From positions 1-43,180 of the forward strand of contig JAWLHA010000038.1 in the NCBI GenBank assembly GCA_041690535.1: a stretch of 43,180 nt of DNA, in the 5' to 3' direction. The position numbers and the translations under genes were made by a program. The notes beneath the pieces were generated by a model. That model had not been told where the DNA came from, ran no database searches, and saw nothing but the letters and a program-made list of their open reading frames with translations. This document shows, piece by piece, positions 7,289-16,817 of this stretch. Numbering within the stretch: the first letter of the stretch is position 1; the number at the start of each line of letters is the position of its first letter. The stretch comes from JAWLHA01 sp041690535. GTDB lineage: Bacteria > Pseudomonadota > Gammaproteobacteria > Thiohalomonadales > Thiohalomonadaceae.

Positions 7289-8698
7289 ATGTGCACCGAT
7301 TCGTTAGTCGCTCGCTCCCTGACCCGGCGTTATGTCGTGGCACTCACGCTGATCGCGCTGTTGAGTACGGCCGCCTGGCTCAGCCTGCATTTGGTCATTG
7401 AGGAACAGAATGGCAGCGCAGCCCTGGTGAATATCAGCGGCCGCCAGCGCATGCTGAGCCAGCAGACGGCCTTGTTCGCTTCCTTGTTGGTGAACGGGCC
7501 GCAGGAAAACCGCTCGGCGATCCGCCAGGCGCTGGAAGAAGCTACAGAGCGGATGCGGCGCTCTCATGCCGGACTCATTCACGGCGACCCCGAGCTTGGC
7601 TTGCCCGCCCGCATGTCGGACACTGTGCACGCCATGTATTTCGAGCCCCCGATGGGGCTGGACCAGCAGGTTCAGGCGTATCTGACGGCCCTGCGGGAAT
7701 TGCTGCGGACTCCCGATGCCGAGCTGCATCCGGACAACCCCCAGCTGCAGTACATCATCAGCGTCTCGCCCTTCTACCTGGTCTCGGCGCTGGACGAGAT
7801 GGCGGCCCAGTACCAGCGGGAAGGTGAGGCTGCCGTGACCCACCTGCAGAGTGCCGAGACCATCGTCTGGCTGATCACGCTGCTTCTGCTCGTGGTGGAG
7901 GGCGCCTTTATCTTTCGCCCCTTCGCCCACCACGTCGGCTCGGTCATCGCAAGACTGCATGGGGCGACCCGACGTTTGCGCCAGTACCAGAAGGAGCTGG
8001 AGTCCTTCAACTATTCGGTCTCGCACGATCTGCGTGCGCCGTTGCGCGCCATCAATGCGATGAGTGCGGTTATGCGCGAGGATTTCGCCGACACCATGAG
8101 CGAGGAGGCTCGCCGCCATCTCACCGGCATTGCCGACCAGGCCTCGCGCATGGATACCCTGCTCAACGGACTGATGGATCTCTCGCGCGTCACCAGTTGC
8201 GCGCTGCAGCCGCAGCTGGTGGACCTCTCCGAGTTGGCGCGCGACGTGGTGGCCGCCCTGCAGACCTCGGATCGCGAGCGGAGCGTGCGCGTGAACGTTG
8301 CGCACGGACTGCAGGCCTACGGGGATCGGCGCCTGCTGCAGAGTGCGATTCAGAATCTCATCGGCAATGCCTGGAAATACACCTTGGGCAAACCTGATCC
8401 CACAATCGTGTTCAACAAGAAAGTCGAGGGCGACAAGACCGTCTTCTTCATCCGCGACAACGGGGTCGGCTTCGACACCGTCGAGAAGGAGATGCTGTTC
8501 CGGAGTTTTCTGCGCCTGAGTACCGCAGACGGATTCGAAGGGAGCGGCATCGGTCTCGCCACCGTGCAGCGCATCTTTCAGCGTCACGGAGGACGGATCT
8601 GGGCCGATGCGATACCGGGCGAGGGCGCCACCTTCTACTTCACCCTGCAAACCGCCAGTGAGTGGCGGGAGACGGAAGACGCGCTGGGAGGTGCGTGA
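7289..8698 (+). CDS. Sensor histidine kinase with PilJ/NarX-like periplasmic domain
   Basis: A 469-residue membrane kinase. Helix 1 spans about 15-35 and helix 2 about 190-212. The periplasmic domain between them has the signature ISGRQRMLSQQ (49-59) of the PilJ/NarX-type four-helix sensor. A linker leads to HisKA with SVSHDLRAPLRAI (phosphoacceptor H246) and HATPase_c with the N box near N360, DNGVGFD (390-396) and GSGIGLA (418-424). The ATG at 7289 was chosen because upstream in-frame sequence looks non-coding; its ribosome binding site is poor, so the start is uncertain. No response regulator is adjacent, making it an orphan kinase. In NarX/NarQ this type of domain senses nitrate or nitrite; the ligand here is unknown. 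Confidence 0.9.
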   Translation: MCTDSLVARSLTRRYVVALTLIALLSTAAWLSLHLVIEEQNGSAALVNISGRQRMLSQQTALFASLLVNGPQENRSAIRQALEEATERMRRSHAGLIHGDPELGLPARMSDTVHAMYFEPPMGLDQQVQAYLTALRELLRTPDAELHPDNPQLQYIISVSPFYLVSALDEMAAQYQREGEAAVTHLQSAETIVWLITLLLLVVEGAFIFRPFAHHVGSVIARLHGATRRLRQYQKELESFNYSVSHDLRAPLRAINAMSAVMREDFADTMSEEARRHLTGIADQASRMDTLLNGLMDLSRVTSCALQPQLVDLSELARDVVAALQTSDRERSVRVNVAHGLQAYGDRRLLQSAIQNLIGNAWKYTLGKPDPTIVFNKKVEGDKTVFFIRDNGVGFDTVEKEMLFRSFLRLSTADGFEGSGIGLATVQRIFQRHGGRIWADAIPGEGATFYFTLQTASEWRETEDALGGA

Positions 8699-9052
8699 AG
8701 GGCCGTCCGGCCACGTCGATACCGCAACAGGTGGTGGAGCGTTTGCGTACTCTACGCCACCCCAAGGAGAGTTACACCCCATCCCGGTACGTTCACCCTC
8801 AAGAGTAGGCCAGTTGCGACGCGCCCGAGTGCTCGTACACGCGTGCCACACCCGCGCCGATCTCCAGCACTGCACTGCGCGCGCCCTTGGGGCAGCTGGC
8901 ACGCGATCCGCGTGATTCGCTGCCATCCCTCCCGGGTGTGGGCAGCGGCCCGGCTCCCGGCCGGTGGGTTCCAATTTCGTGCCCGACCGGTTATTCTCGC
9001 CGGGTCAGTACCGGAGTCGGTTTGTCGGCCTTCATTTGAGGACTTGGGGCGC
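8699..9052. other. Intergenic region before the first hemerythrin
   Basis: These 354 bases hold no open frame with a recognisable product. Two short GC-rich inverted segments are visible (for example GGTGG near 8731 with CCACC near 8757), but none is a convincing terminator. The hemerythrin promoter should lie in the more AT-balanced part after about 8980. Confidence 0.35.
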
Positions 9053-9499
9053 ATGTATTTTAAATGGACAGAAGAGCTCAACACGGGGATTGCTGATATC
9101 GATGAGCAGCATCGCCGGATTGCCGATTATATCAATGCGCTTCACACTGCCGAACAGCTGGGGGATCGCCGGGAGGTAGGGGGCGTTATCGAAGGGTTGC
9201 TTGGCTACACCATCAACCACTTCAGCTTCGAAGAGCAGCTGTTGGAAAGATCGGGCTACGACTATCTTCGCGCCCATGCGCGGGTCCATGAGCTCTTCGG
9301 CAAGCGCGTCGCCGAATACCGGGGTCGATTCGAGAGCGGAGAGGATGTCACTGCTGAGCTTCTGGTCACCTTGAAAGTGTGGTTGGAGAAGCACATCAAG
9401 GAGGAGGACCGGGCCTATCTCTCCACAGTCATGCCGATGATCAATGTCGAATCAAGCAGGGGCTGGCTTTCCAGCCTGGTGCGAAAGATCTTCGGGTGA
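9053..9499 (+). CDS. Bacteriohemerythrin
   Basis: A 148-residue single-domain hemerythrin with a non-heme di-iron site that reversibly binds O2. The seven expected ligands are visible: H20 (DEQH), H56 and E60 (HFSFE), H75 and H79 (HARVH), H114 and D119 (HIKEED). The start follows GAGGA by about 10 bases; the open frame continues upstream to 8843 without hemerythrin features. After the domain, a tail ends in WLSSLVRKIFG, an amphipathic Trp/basic motif comparable to the tails of the other two hemerythrins in this window. The stop codon abuts a remnant of a REPIN-like repeat. Likely roles are O2 sensing, storage or delivery; the upstream kinase may or may not be related. Confidence 0.93.
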   Translation: MYFKWTEELNTGIADIDEQHRRIADYINALHTAEQLGDRREVGGVIEGLLGYTINHFSFEEQLLERSGYDYLRAHARVHELFGKRVAEYRGRFESGEDVTAELLVTLKVWLEKHIKEEDRAYLSTVMPMINVESSRGWLSSLVRKIFG

Positions 9500-9500
9500 G

Positions 9501-9551
9501 TTGAGCACCGAACAGTCAAACGGAATAACCGCCAAGCGCAACCAGATCGCC
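9501..9551 (+). repeat. One-ended remnant of the CTAG-bounded repeat element
   Basis: Starting 2 bases after the hemerythrin stop codon, this segment resembles the left 50 bases of the element at 39583-39773: GAGCACCGAACAG is exact, followed by a recognisable but diverged stretch. The central hairpins and right end are missing. The remaining bases to 9807 hold a short hairpin (ACAGGG near 9562 with CCCTGT near 9575) and nothing else that I recognise. Confidence 0.6.
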
Positions 9552-9807
9552 TCTGTGAATGACAGGGGCCGCGACCCTGTGAACTGCCCGCACCGCCTGC
9601 CACGCCAACTTCCCTGCGGCCTTGCCGCTGATGCCCCGAAGAGCGCTCCCTTCAGTGCCCTGCTCATCCCCTCTCTTGGAAGCGACACCATGACCCGTGG
9701 CGTGGTCCGGTTTCCCGCCGCCGCGGGTCTATTCTTTGGCAAAGGACGGGGGCCAAGCACGGGTAAGCGGCTGCATGGCCGCAGGCGGCACTGGGGGCGC
9801 GGAGACG

Positions 9808-12800
9808 ATGCCGGATCGGGAATCTCCCTCGATCGCAGAGGTGGCGAAAACCGAGGGTTCCGAAGCTCGCCCGCCGAGGAGCCATGGCACCCTGCCGGGC
9901 ACTATTCTGGCATTCCTTGGGCTCGCCTTGCTGCTCGCCGGGGCCGCCTACTCTGTATGGAGCCGTCAGGCGGCGGAGGTCATCGAGCGGACCGAGGCGG
10001 ACCTCGCCGCTGTCGTTCGCGCCAAGGCGCAGGAGGTCCAGGACTGGCAGCGCGAGCGCATCAACGATGCGCGGATGCTTCTCCGGCCCGGAGGCACGCG
10101 AAGGAGCATTGAGCGCCTGCTGGCGGGAGAGGCCCTCTCGGGGGTGGCGGGCGCTCAACTCGATGCAGTCCTGTCGACTGCCATCGTGGTCCCCCACTAC
10201 GACGCGGTACGCGTGATGACCACGGATGGGAGGGTGGTCGCGGAGGCGGGCGAGCCACTTAGGGGATCTCTGCAGGAGCCTTTGCGTCTCATGCTTCAGA
10301 CGGGGTCGCCCCGTTTTCAGGAGCGGCATCTGTCCGAGGCCGAGACACGGCCGATGCGCATCAACCTGCTGATGCCGATCCGCGGTCTCGGCGAGACCAT
10401 CATTGGTGCGCTGGTACTGCGCATCAATCCCTATTTGCACTTCCGCCCCATGCTCGTGCCGTGGCCCACCGCGAGCACGAGCGCCGCCGTGCTGCTGGTG
10501 CGCCGGGTGGGGGGAGAGGTGGTCATGCTCGGCCCCCAGGGGCCTGCCCGGACGGTGCCTGCCATGGCGCCGCAGGCCCCGGGTCTGGCGGGGGCCCAGG
10601 CGGTGCTCGAGAGGGCGGGAGTCTTCACCGGCCCCGATTATCGGGGCGAGTGGGTGCTTGCGGCCACCCATCCGGTTCCCATGAGCCCGTGGACCCTGAT
10701 CGCCAAGGTGGACCAGGCGGAGGTCTTTGCCCCGCTGCGGTCGCTGGCCCAGCAGATCACGGGAGTTTCCCTGTTGTTGCTGTTGGCCGCGGGGATTGCC
10801 ACCGCGGTCTGGCGCGAGAAGCAGGAAGCGGATTCCAAAGCATTTCGCCTGGAAGCGGCGCTGCGGCAGCAGGCGCTGACGCGCCACTTCGACTATCTGA
10901 CCAAATACGCCAACGACCTCGTTCTCCTGACTGACGCCGAGGGGCGGATCATCGAGGCCAACGACAAGGCGGTGTCGGTCTACGGTCCGTCGCGGGAGCG
11001 GCTCATCGGCCGGCCCTGGTGCGAACTGGGCGGCGGAGAGCCCACGCCGGCAGGGGAGGGGCCGGCCGCCCCGGCGCGGCTGTACGAGAGCCGCCACCTG
11101 CGCGCGGACGGCAGCGCCTTTCCAGTGGAGATCAGCGCCCGGGCCATCGAGACGGACGAGCAGAGCTTCTATCAGGCCATCGTTCGGGACATCAGCGAGC
11201 GAAAGGAGTCGGAGGCGCGCATCCGCCGCCTGGCCAATCTCTACGCGGCACTGAGCCAGACCAATCAGGCCATTGTGCGGATACGCGACCGCGACGCTCT
11301 GCTGCGTGAGATCTGCCGCGTCGCGGTGGAGTACGGGCAATTTCGCCTCGCCTGGATCGGGATGCGCGAGGGCGATTTCATCCGCACGGCCGCGCTGGAG
11401 GGGGAGGATACGGGCCCCTTCGGTGAGCGCACGCTGGCCCTTGCCGGGGAGGGGACGGGGGCTGCCAGTGGACTGGCGCTCGCTGCGCTGCGGGAGGATG
11501 CCCCCCAAATCAGCAACGATCTCACCACCGACCCGCGAACGAGTGAGTGGCAGGAGGCGCGGCGGTTGGGGTTGCGTTCGGCGGTGGCATTGCCCCTGCG
11601 CCAGGCGGGGCAGCCGGTGGGCGTGCTCGCGGTGTATGCCACCGAGCCGGATTTTTTCGACGCCCAGCTCCTGCAGTTGCTGGATGAGATGGCGCTCGAC
11701 GTCGCCTTCGCCCTGGACACCATTCAGTCGGAAGCGGTTCGCCGCGCGGCCGAGTTTCGCTATCGCAAGCTGTTTGACAACATGAGCAGCGGCGTGGCGG
11801 TTTACCGCTATCGGCCGACGCAGGACGACTTCGTCATCGCCGATGTCAACAAGGCCCTGGAGCGCATCGAGCGCGTCAGCCGTGCCGATGTTGTCGGCCG
11901 GCCGTTGCTGGAAGTTTTCCCCGGAGCCGCCGAGTTCGGCATTGTGGCCGCGCTGCACAGGGTGCACCAGACCGGGGAGCCGCTTTATCTGGAGCCTAAG
12001 CACTACCTTGACCCGCGCATCGCCGGCTGGCGCGAGAACCGGCTCTACCTGCTCCCCAACGGAGAGGTGGTGGCGGTGTACGACGATGTCACCGAGCGGG
12101 TGGAGGCGGAGCGGGCGTTGCGGGCCAGCGAAGAGCGGCTGAGACTGGTGCTGGAGGGCTCACGGGATGGATTCTGGGACATCGACTTTCGGGCCGGCCA
12201 AGCCTATTACAGCGGACGGTTCGCCGAGATGTTCGGTTACGCGCCCGAAGAGCTGGACGCTGGCGTACGGGGCTGGGCGCGACTGGTCGAGCCGGAGGAT
12301 CTGCCCCGAGTGGAATCTGAACTGCAGGCCCACCTGCAGGGGGAAACGCCGCAGTACCGCTCCGAACACCGCATGCGGACGAAATCCGGGAGGGTACTCT
12401 GGGTACTGGCCCGTGGCGCCGTGGTCCGGCGCGATGCCAACGGCCAACCGCTGCGCATGGCCGGCACCCACACCGACATCACCGATCGCAAGCGCGCCGA
12501 GGAGGCCCTGCGGTTGTGGGCCAAGGTGTCCGAATCGAGCGGCGAGGGGATCTTCATCACCGATTCCGAACAGCACATTGTCCTGGCAAATCGCGCGTTT
12601 ACCCGCATCACCGGTTTCTCCACCGAGGAGGTAAACGGACGCGACCCTCCCTTTTTGTCCTCTGGCCGACACGATCGGGCCTTTTACCAGAAGCTGTGGG
12701 ACTCGGCCCGGGAGGAGGGGCACTGGCAGGGTGAAATTCTCGATCGGCGCAAGAGCGGAGAGGTCTTTCCTGAATGGCTCTCCATCAGCGCCGTGTACGA

Positions 12801-14175
12801 CGAGCAGGGGCGGGTGGTGAACTATGTGGGCCTGTTTTCGGACATCACCGAGCGCAAGGAGGCCGAGGCGCGCATCGACTTCCTCGCCTGCCATGACTTG
12901 CTGACCGGGCTGCCCAACCGGCGGCTGTTGCGCGAGCAGCTCGAACGGAGCGTGGCCCACGCCCAACGTGCTGGCACCCGCCTCGCGGTGCTCACCGTGG
13001 ATGTGGATCACTTCAAGACCATCAACGACTCCCTTGGGCACAGGGCAGGCGATCAACTGCTGCAGGAGTTGGGCGCTCGCCTGCATCAATGCGTGGCCCC
13101 GGACGACATCGTCGCACGCGCCGGGGGTGATGAGTTTGTGGTGGTGCCGGCGCAGATCGGGCAACCCACCGATGCGGCCACGCTCGCCGACTGTATCCGC
13201 CGCGCCTATGCCGCGCCGGTTCGGCTCGACGGCACCGAGGTGCGGATCACCGCCAGCGTCGGCATCAGCCTCTTTCCCGACGACGGAGGCGATGTGGATG
13301 TGCTCATCCGCAACTCGGATGCGGCGCTCTACCACGCCAAGGAGCAGGGGCGGAACAACCTGCAGTTCTTCATTCCCGAGCTGAACCTCCGGGCGAGAGA
13401 GCGATTGCTGCTGGAGAACAGCCTTCGCGCGGCTGTCGACAAGCGTGAGTTGATCCTCTACTACCAGCCCCAAGTGAACACAGAAACCGAGTCTCTGGTC
13501 GGGGTGGAGGCGCTGCTGCGCTGGCGTCGCCCCGACGGAGTGCTGGTTCCGTCGGAGTTCGTTTCCCTTGCGGAGGACAGCGGCATCATCGTCGATGTCG
13601 GCGAATGGGTGCTGCGGGAGGCCTGCCGTCAGCAAAGGGCCCTGGCTGACGAGGGGATGCACATCCTGGTGGCGGTAAACGTCTCGGCCATTCAGTTTCA
13701 CCGCCCCGACTTTCCGGAGCTTCTCGAACGCGTGTTGAAAGAGACCGGCGCCAATCCCCGCTGCATCGAGCTGGAGGTGACCGAAGGCATTCTAATTCGC
13801 GATGTCGAGACCACCATCGGCATTCTGCAGCGGCTGAAGCACATGGGGTTTACTCTGGCTATCGATGACTTCGGCACCGGGTACTCCAGTCTCAATTACC
13901 TGCGCCGTTTCCCTGTCGACCGCCTCAAGGTGGACCAGAGTTTCGTACGCGACATGGAGGTCGATCCGGCGGATCGCACCATCACGGAGGCCATCATCGG
14001 GCTGGGCAAGAACCTCGGTATGCGGGTCATCGCCGAAGGGGTGGAGACTTACGGCGAGCTGGCGCAGTTGCGCGCACTCAAATGCGAGGATGTGCAGGGA
14101 TACTATTTTGCCCACCCAATGCCCATTGAAGAGCTGAAGCGGTGGCACCACTCGAGGGGAGACAGGGTGCATTGA
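9808..14175 (+). CDS. Large membrane sensor: PAS-GAF-PAS-PAS-PAS-GGDEF-EAL
   Basis: A 1455-residue protein. Membrane helices at about 31-51 and 317-335 enclose a periplasmic sensor of roughly 265 residues with Cache/CHASE-like character. Cytosolic domains in order are PAS (about 362-465), GAF (478-640), PAS (650-765), PAS (773-895), PAS (905-1015), GGDEF (1025-1187) and EAL (1198-1445). AGGDEF (1105-1110) is canonical, but the inhibitory site reads APDD (1097-1100) instead of RxxD, so product inhibition is probably lost. The EAL half keeps EALLRW (1234-1239), DDFGTGYSS (1353-1361) and IAEGVET. The start at 9808 was preferred over 9697 because the upstream codons look non-coding. It is monocistronic and converges on the split cyclase genes, with a repeat element between. 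Confidence 0.93.
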   Translation: MPDRESPSIAEVAKTEGSEARPPRSHGTLPGTILAFLGLALLLAGAAYSVWSRQAAEVIERTEADLAAVVRAKAQEVQDWQRERINDARMLLRPGGTRRSIERLLAGEALSGVAGAQLDAVLSTAIVVPHYDAVRVMTTDGRVVAEAGEPLRGSLQEPLRLMLQTGSPRFQERHLSEAETRPMRINLLMPIRGLGETIIGALVLRINPYLHFRPMLVPWPTASTSAAVLLVRRVGGEVVMLGPQGPARTVPAMAPQAPGLAGAQAVLERAGVFTGPDYRGEWVLAATHPVPMSPWTLIAKVDQAEVFAPLRSLAQQITGVSLLLLLAAGIATAVWREKQEADSKAFRLEAALRQQALTRHFDYLTKYANDLVLLTDAEGRIIEANDKAVSVYGPSRERLIGRPWCELGGGEPTPAGEGPAAPARLYESRHLRADGSAFPVEISARAIETDEQSFYQAIVRDISERKESEARIRRLANLYAALSQTNQAIVRIRDRDALLREICRVAVEYGQFRLAWIGMREGDFIRTAALEGEDTGPFGERTLALAGEGTGAASGLALAALREDAPQISNDLTTDPRTSEWQEARRLGLRSAVALPLRQAGQPVGVLAVYATEPDFFDAQLLQLLDEMALDVAFALDTIQSEAVRRAAEFRYRKLFDNMSSGVAVYRYRPTQDDFVIADVNKALERIERVSRADVVGRPLLEVFPGAAEFGIVAALHRVHQTGEPLYLEPKHYLDPRIAGWRENRLYLLPNGEVVAVYDDVTERVEAERALRASEERLRLVLEGSRDGFWDIDFRAGQAYYSGRFAEMFGYAPEELDAGVRGWARLVEPEDLPRVESELQAHLQGETPQYRSEHRMRTKSGRVLWVLARGAVVRRDANGQPLRMAGTHTDITDRKRAEEALRLWAKVSESSGEGIFITDSEQHIVLANRAFTRITGFSTEEVNGRDPPFLSSGRHDRAFYQKLWDSAREEGHWQGEILDRRKSGEVFPEWLSISAVYDEQGRVVNYVGLFSDITERKEAEARIDFLACHDLLTGLPNRRLLREQLERSVAHAQRAGTRLAVLTVDVDHFKTINDSLGHRAGDQLLQELGARLHQCVAPDDIVARAGGDEFVVVPAQIGQPTDAATLADCIRRAYAAPVRLDGTEVRITASVGISLFPDDGGDVDVLIRNSDAALYHAKEQGRNNLQFFIPELNLRARERLLLENSLRAAVDKRELILYYQPQVNTETESLVGVEALLRWRRPDGVLVPSEFVSLAEDSGIIVDVGEWVLREACRQQRALADEGMHILVAVNVSAIQFHRPDFPELLERVLKETGANPRCIELEVTEGILIRDVETTIGILQRLKHMGFTLAIDDFGTGYSSLNYLRRFPVDRLKVDQSFVRDMEVDPADRTITEAIIGLGKNLGMRVIAEGVETYGELAQLRALKCEDVQGYYFAHPMPIEELKRWHHSRGDRVH

Positions 14176-14240
14176 AAGGGAGAGGCGCTGCACAGTGCCA
14201 TAGCTCAACCGTGGCGGAAAGCGTGTATCCGTTCGGCGTC

Positions 14241-14441
14241 CTGGAGCACCGAACAGGTAAACCGAAAGATCGCCAATCGCAGCCAAGTTGCGCCGCAGGT
14301 GGCGGGGGCAGCGAACCGAGGTAGGGTGGATAAGCGCAGCGCATCCACCCATTCGGCGCGCCGCACGGTGGATGCGCTGCGCTTATCCACCCTACATTTC
14401 TCCACCTGACATGTTGGTGGGTTTATCTGTTCGGTGCTCTA
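14241..14441 (+). mobile_element. CTAG-bounded REPIN/MITE-like element, copy A
   Basis: A 201-base element between convergent genes. Its ends are inverted copies of GAGCACCGAACAG and CTGTTCGGTGCTC, bounded by CTGG on the left and CTAG on the right. The centre holds two hairpin units GGTGGATAAGCGCAGCGC in inverted orientation, which can also pair with each other. The right CTAG contains the TAG stop (14439-14441, read on minus) of the diguanylate cyclase gene. Just outside the left end, 14226-14243 looks like a diverged right end, hinting at an older neighbouring copy. Two further copies are at 34100-34291 and 39583-39773. No transposase is encoded; mobilisation in trans is inferred. Confidence 0.85.
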
Positions 14442-16817
14442 GTGAACCCGCTCGATTTCTACCCGGTTTCGCCCCTTCTGCTTGGCGCGGTAGAGCGCCT
14501 GGTCGGCGTGGTGCAACAGCTCGGAAAAGCTGATCGCGTGGGCGGGGGCGGCGGCCACGCCAAAACTGATCGTAACCACCGGTGCAACGGGCGAGGCCTC
14601 GTGCGGCAGCTTCAAGCTCGCCTGCGCCCGGTGCATCGCTTCGGCCAGCTGGGCAGCTTCCTGTAGATCGGTTTCCGACAGCACTATGGCAAACTCCTCT
14701 CCGCCGTAGCGCACGAGGAGGTCCGTGGGGCGCCGCACATGGCTTTTCAGGACCTGGGCCACCTGCCGGAGGCAGGCGTCGCCCTGCTGGTGGCCGTAGC
14801 GGTCGTTGTATGCCTTGAAGTGGTCGATATCGGCCATGATCAGCGCCACCGGGTGGCGATGGCGCACCTCCCGCTGCCACTCCCGCTGGATGAACTGCTC
14901 CAGGTAGCGGCGGTTGGCCACCCCGGTCAGGGGGTTTTGCTGGGCCAGGCGTTCGAGTACCTGTTGGGCCTGCTTCAGCTCGGTGATGTCCCGATCCACC
15001 ATGAGCACCGAAGCCACTTTGCCTTGCTGATCGAATTCCGGCACGAGCCGGGAGTGGAAATAGCGGTCGCCCCCGGGGGAGGGCGTCGTGTACTCGATGA
15101 TTCGCTCCGCTCCGCTCTCGAACACCTGTTGCAGGGCCGTCGCTTGTGCCGGCAATTCTCTCTCGGCCGGTGTCTTGCCAAGAAACCACTCCCTTGGCCG
15201 TCCGGTGAGCCGCTCGATGGCCGGGTTGATGTAAACCAGTCGGTGCGCGCGGTCGACGCGGGCGATCACATCGGGGGAACGATCTACCAACGCCTCGAAC
15301 TCCTGCTCGCGCCGGTAAAGGGCCTCCTCTGCATGCTTGTGCTTGGTGATGTCGCGGGCCACGCCGATGGTCAGGTTGACGCGGCCCTGTTCGTCGCGAA
15401 GGGGGAGGCCTCTTTCGAGGAGCCAGCGTTCTGTCCCGTCGGGGCGAATGATGCGGTATTCGGCTTCCCACTGCGTGGCGTCGGGAGCCGTCAGTGTCCT
15501 TGCCAGCCACTCCCGGTGCTCCGGATGGATTGCGTCGAAATAGGAGGATGGTCGCGCATACAGCTCGCTTCGGCTGCGGCCCGAAATGCGCTCATAGGCG
15601 GGGTTGACATAGATCACCTCGCTCATGGCCGGTCCGCTGACCCGGACCATGTTGTCGAGGGCCTCGGCCATCAGACGAAAGCGCTCACGCAGGGCCCACT
15701 CCTGCCGTCTGCGCTCGGTCACATCCTGGGTAATTCCGAACAGTGAGTCGGGACGACCGGCGGCATCGCGTTCCACCTCGCCCTGGGCGAACAGCACGTG
15801 CTCCTCCCCAGTGTCGGCGCGCCGGATGCGATACTCGCCCTCGAAGGTGTCCGACGCCCCCTGGAGCACCTCCCGAAGATGGCGGAGCAGCACGGGGTAG
15901 TCGTCGGGATGAACCGTTTGCGGCAAGGCCTGGGCCAGATTCCCGGCCTCAGCCGGGTCGATGCCGAACAGTCGATACATCCCCTCCGACCAGTGGACTT
16001 TCATCGGCGCCAGCTCTTCTCGCCAGTAGCCAAACTGCGCAAGACCCTCTGCCCGGCGCATCATTGCGGCCTGACGCCTCAGGTCAACAACCGCCTCCTC
16101 CAGCTGCCGCTGCGCCACCGCTTTTTCGGTGACATCGACCAGGAGAAACACCAGCCCCTCCACCTGCCCGGTGGGGTCTTGGACCGGTTGGAGGGTCCAG
16201 TCCCAATAGGTGACGCCTCGCTCGGCGTGCTCCCCGTATTCGAACGGCTTCGCCAATGCGGTGTAGGGCTCTCGGGTTGCCACCACCTGGCGGAAAATCG
16301 CCTCGTTTTCCGGATTGGGGTAGAGGTCGAAGTGATTCTTGCCGATGAAGAATTCGGGTTCCCGGTTGTCGGCCCGGGCGTAGGTTCGATTGACCCGGAT
16401 GAAATTGAATGCCGGGTCCAGGTAGGCGACCATGATATGGACGCTGTCGAAGATGCGCTCCAGCAGTGCATTGCTGCGGCTCAGTTCCGCCGTGACGCGC
16501 TTGTATTCGGCGAGCTTGCTGACGTCCTGGATCAGCCCGTAAAACCCCATAACCCGGCCCGCGGCATCGGTGTGGGGGATGTACACGGCATCCACCACTT
16601 TCGGCCCGGACGGCAGCGGCAGCGTGGTACCGAAGCGCTTCATCTCCCCCGACAGGGCACGGCGGATGTGCGGCTCCAGCTGGGGGTAGAGAGCGTCACC
16701 GACGACCTCGGCAACCCGTCTGCCGATGATCTCTGAAGGCTCTCGGGCGAATGTGCGGGCATAAACGGCGTTGACGAGGCGGTAGCGCTCCTCGGCATCC
16801 ACATCGGCGATCAGCAC
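14439..16817 (-). CDS. Multi-PAS diguanylate cyclase (downstream part of a split gene)
   Basis: A 792-residue frame opened here by GTG at 16817. It has five PAS domains (about 1-100, 120-232, 255-368, 380-492, 505-613) and a C-terminal GGDEF domain (625-790) with GGEEF (705-709) and an intact inhibitory site RPTD (696-699), so it should make c-di-GMP if translated. No membrane segment is present. The GTG has no ribosome binding site and overlaps the end of the upstream PAS frame by 7 bases in the -1 frame. The coding character continues upstream of the GTG (TLLPGTDGLPV), so this looks like the remainder of one longer gene broken by a frame-changing deletion. Its stop codon lies inside the end of a repeat element. 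Confidence 0.85.
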   Translation of the reverse strand: MLIADVDAEERYRLVNAVYARTFAREPSEIIGRRVAEVVGDALYPQLEPHIRRALSGEMKRFGTTLPLPSGPKVVDAVYIPHTDAAGRVMGFYGLIQDVSKLAEYKRVTAELSRSNALLERIFDSVHIMVAYLDPAFNFIRVNRTYARADNREPEFFIGKNHFDLYPNPENEAIFRQVVATREPYTALAKPFEYGEHAERGVTYWDWTLQPVQDPTGQVEGLVFLLVDVTEKAVAQRQLEEAVVDLRRQAAMMRRAEGLAQFGYWREELAPMKVHWSEGMYRLFGIDPAEAGNLAQALPQTVHPDDYPVLLRHLREVLQGASDTFEGEYRIRRADTGEEHVLFAQGEVERDAAGRPDSLFGITQDVTERRRQEWALRERFRLMAEALDNMVRVSGPAMSEVIYVNPAYERISGRSRSELYARPSSYFDAIHPEHREWLARTLTAPDATQWEAEYRIIRPDGTERWLLERGLPLRDEQGRVNLTIGVARDITKHKHAEEALYRREQEFEALVDRSPDVIARVDRAHRLVYINPAIERLTGRPREWFLGKTPAERELPAQATALQQVFESGAERIIEYTTPSPGGDRYFHSRLVPEFDQQGKVASVLMVDRDITELKQAQQVLERLAQQNPLTGVANRRYLEQFIQREWQREVRHRHPVALIMADIDHFKAYNDRYGHQQGDACLRQVAQVLKSHVRRPTDLLVRYGGEEFAIVLSETDLQEAAQLAEAMHRAQASLKLPHEASPVAPVVTISFGVAAAPAHAISFSELLHHADQALYRAKQKGRNRVEIERVH

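Noticed and set aside
6999..7307. 102-codon frame between the toxin and the histidine kinase
   Set aside because: TTG start, no ribosome binding site, no recognisable domain, and overlap with the kinase start.
14176..14440. Short coding frames within the repeat elements A, B and C
   Set aside because: The same frames recur in every copy on both strands because the elements are palindromic; none has a ribosome binding site or a protein-like composition.
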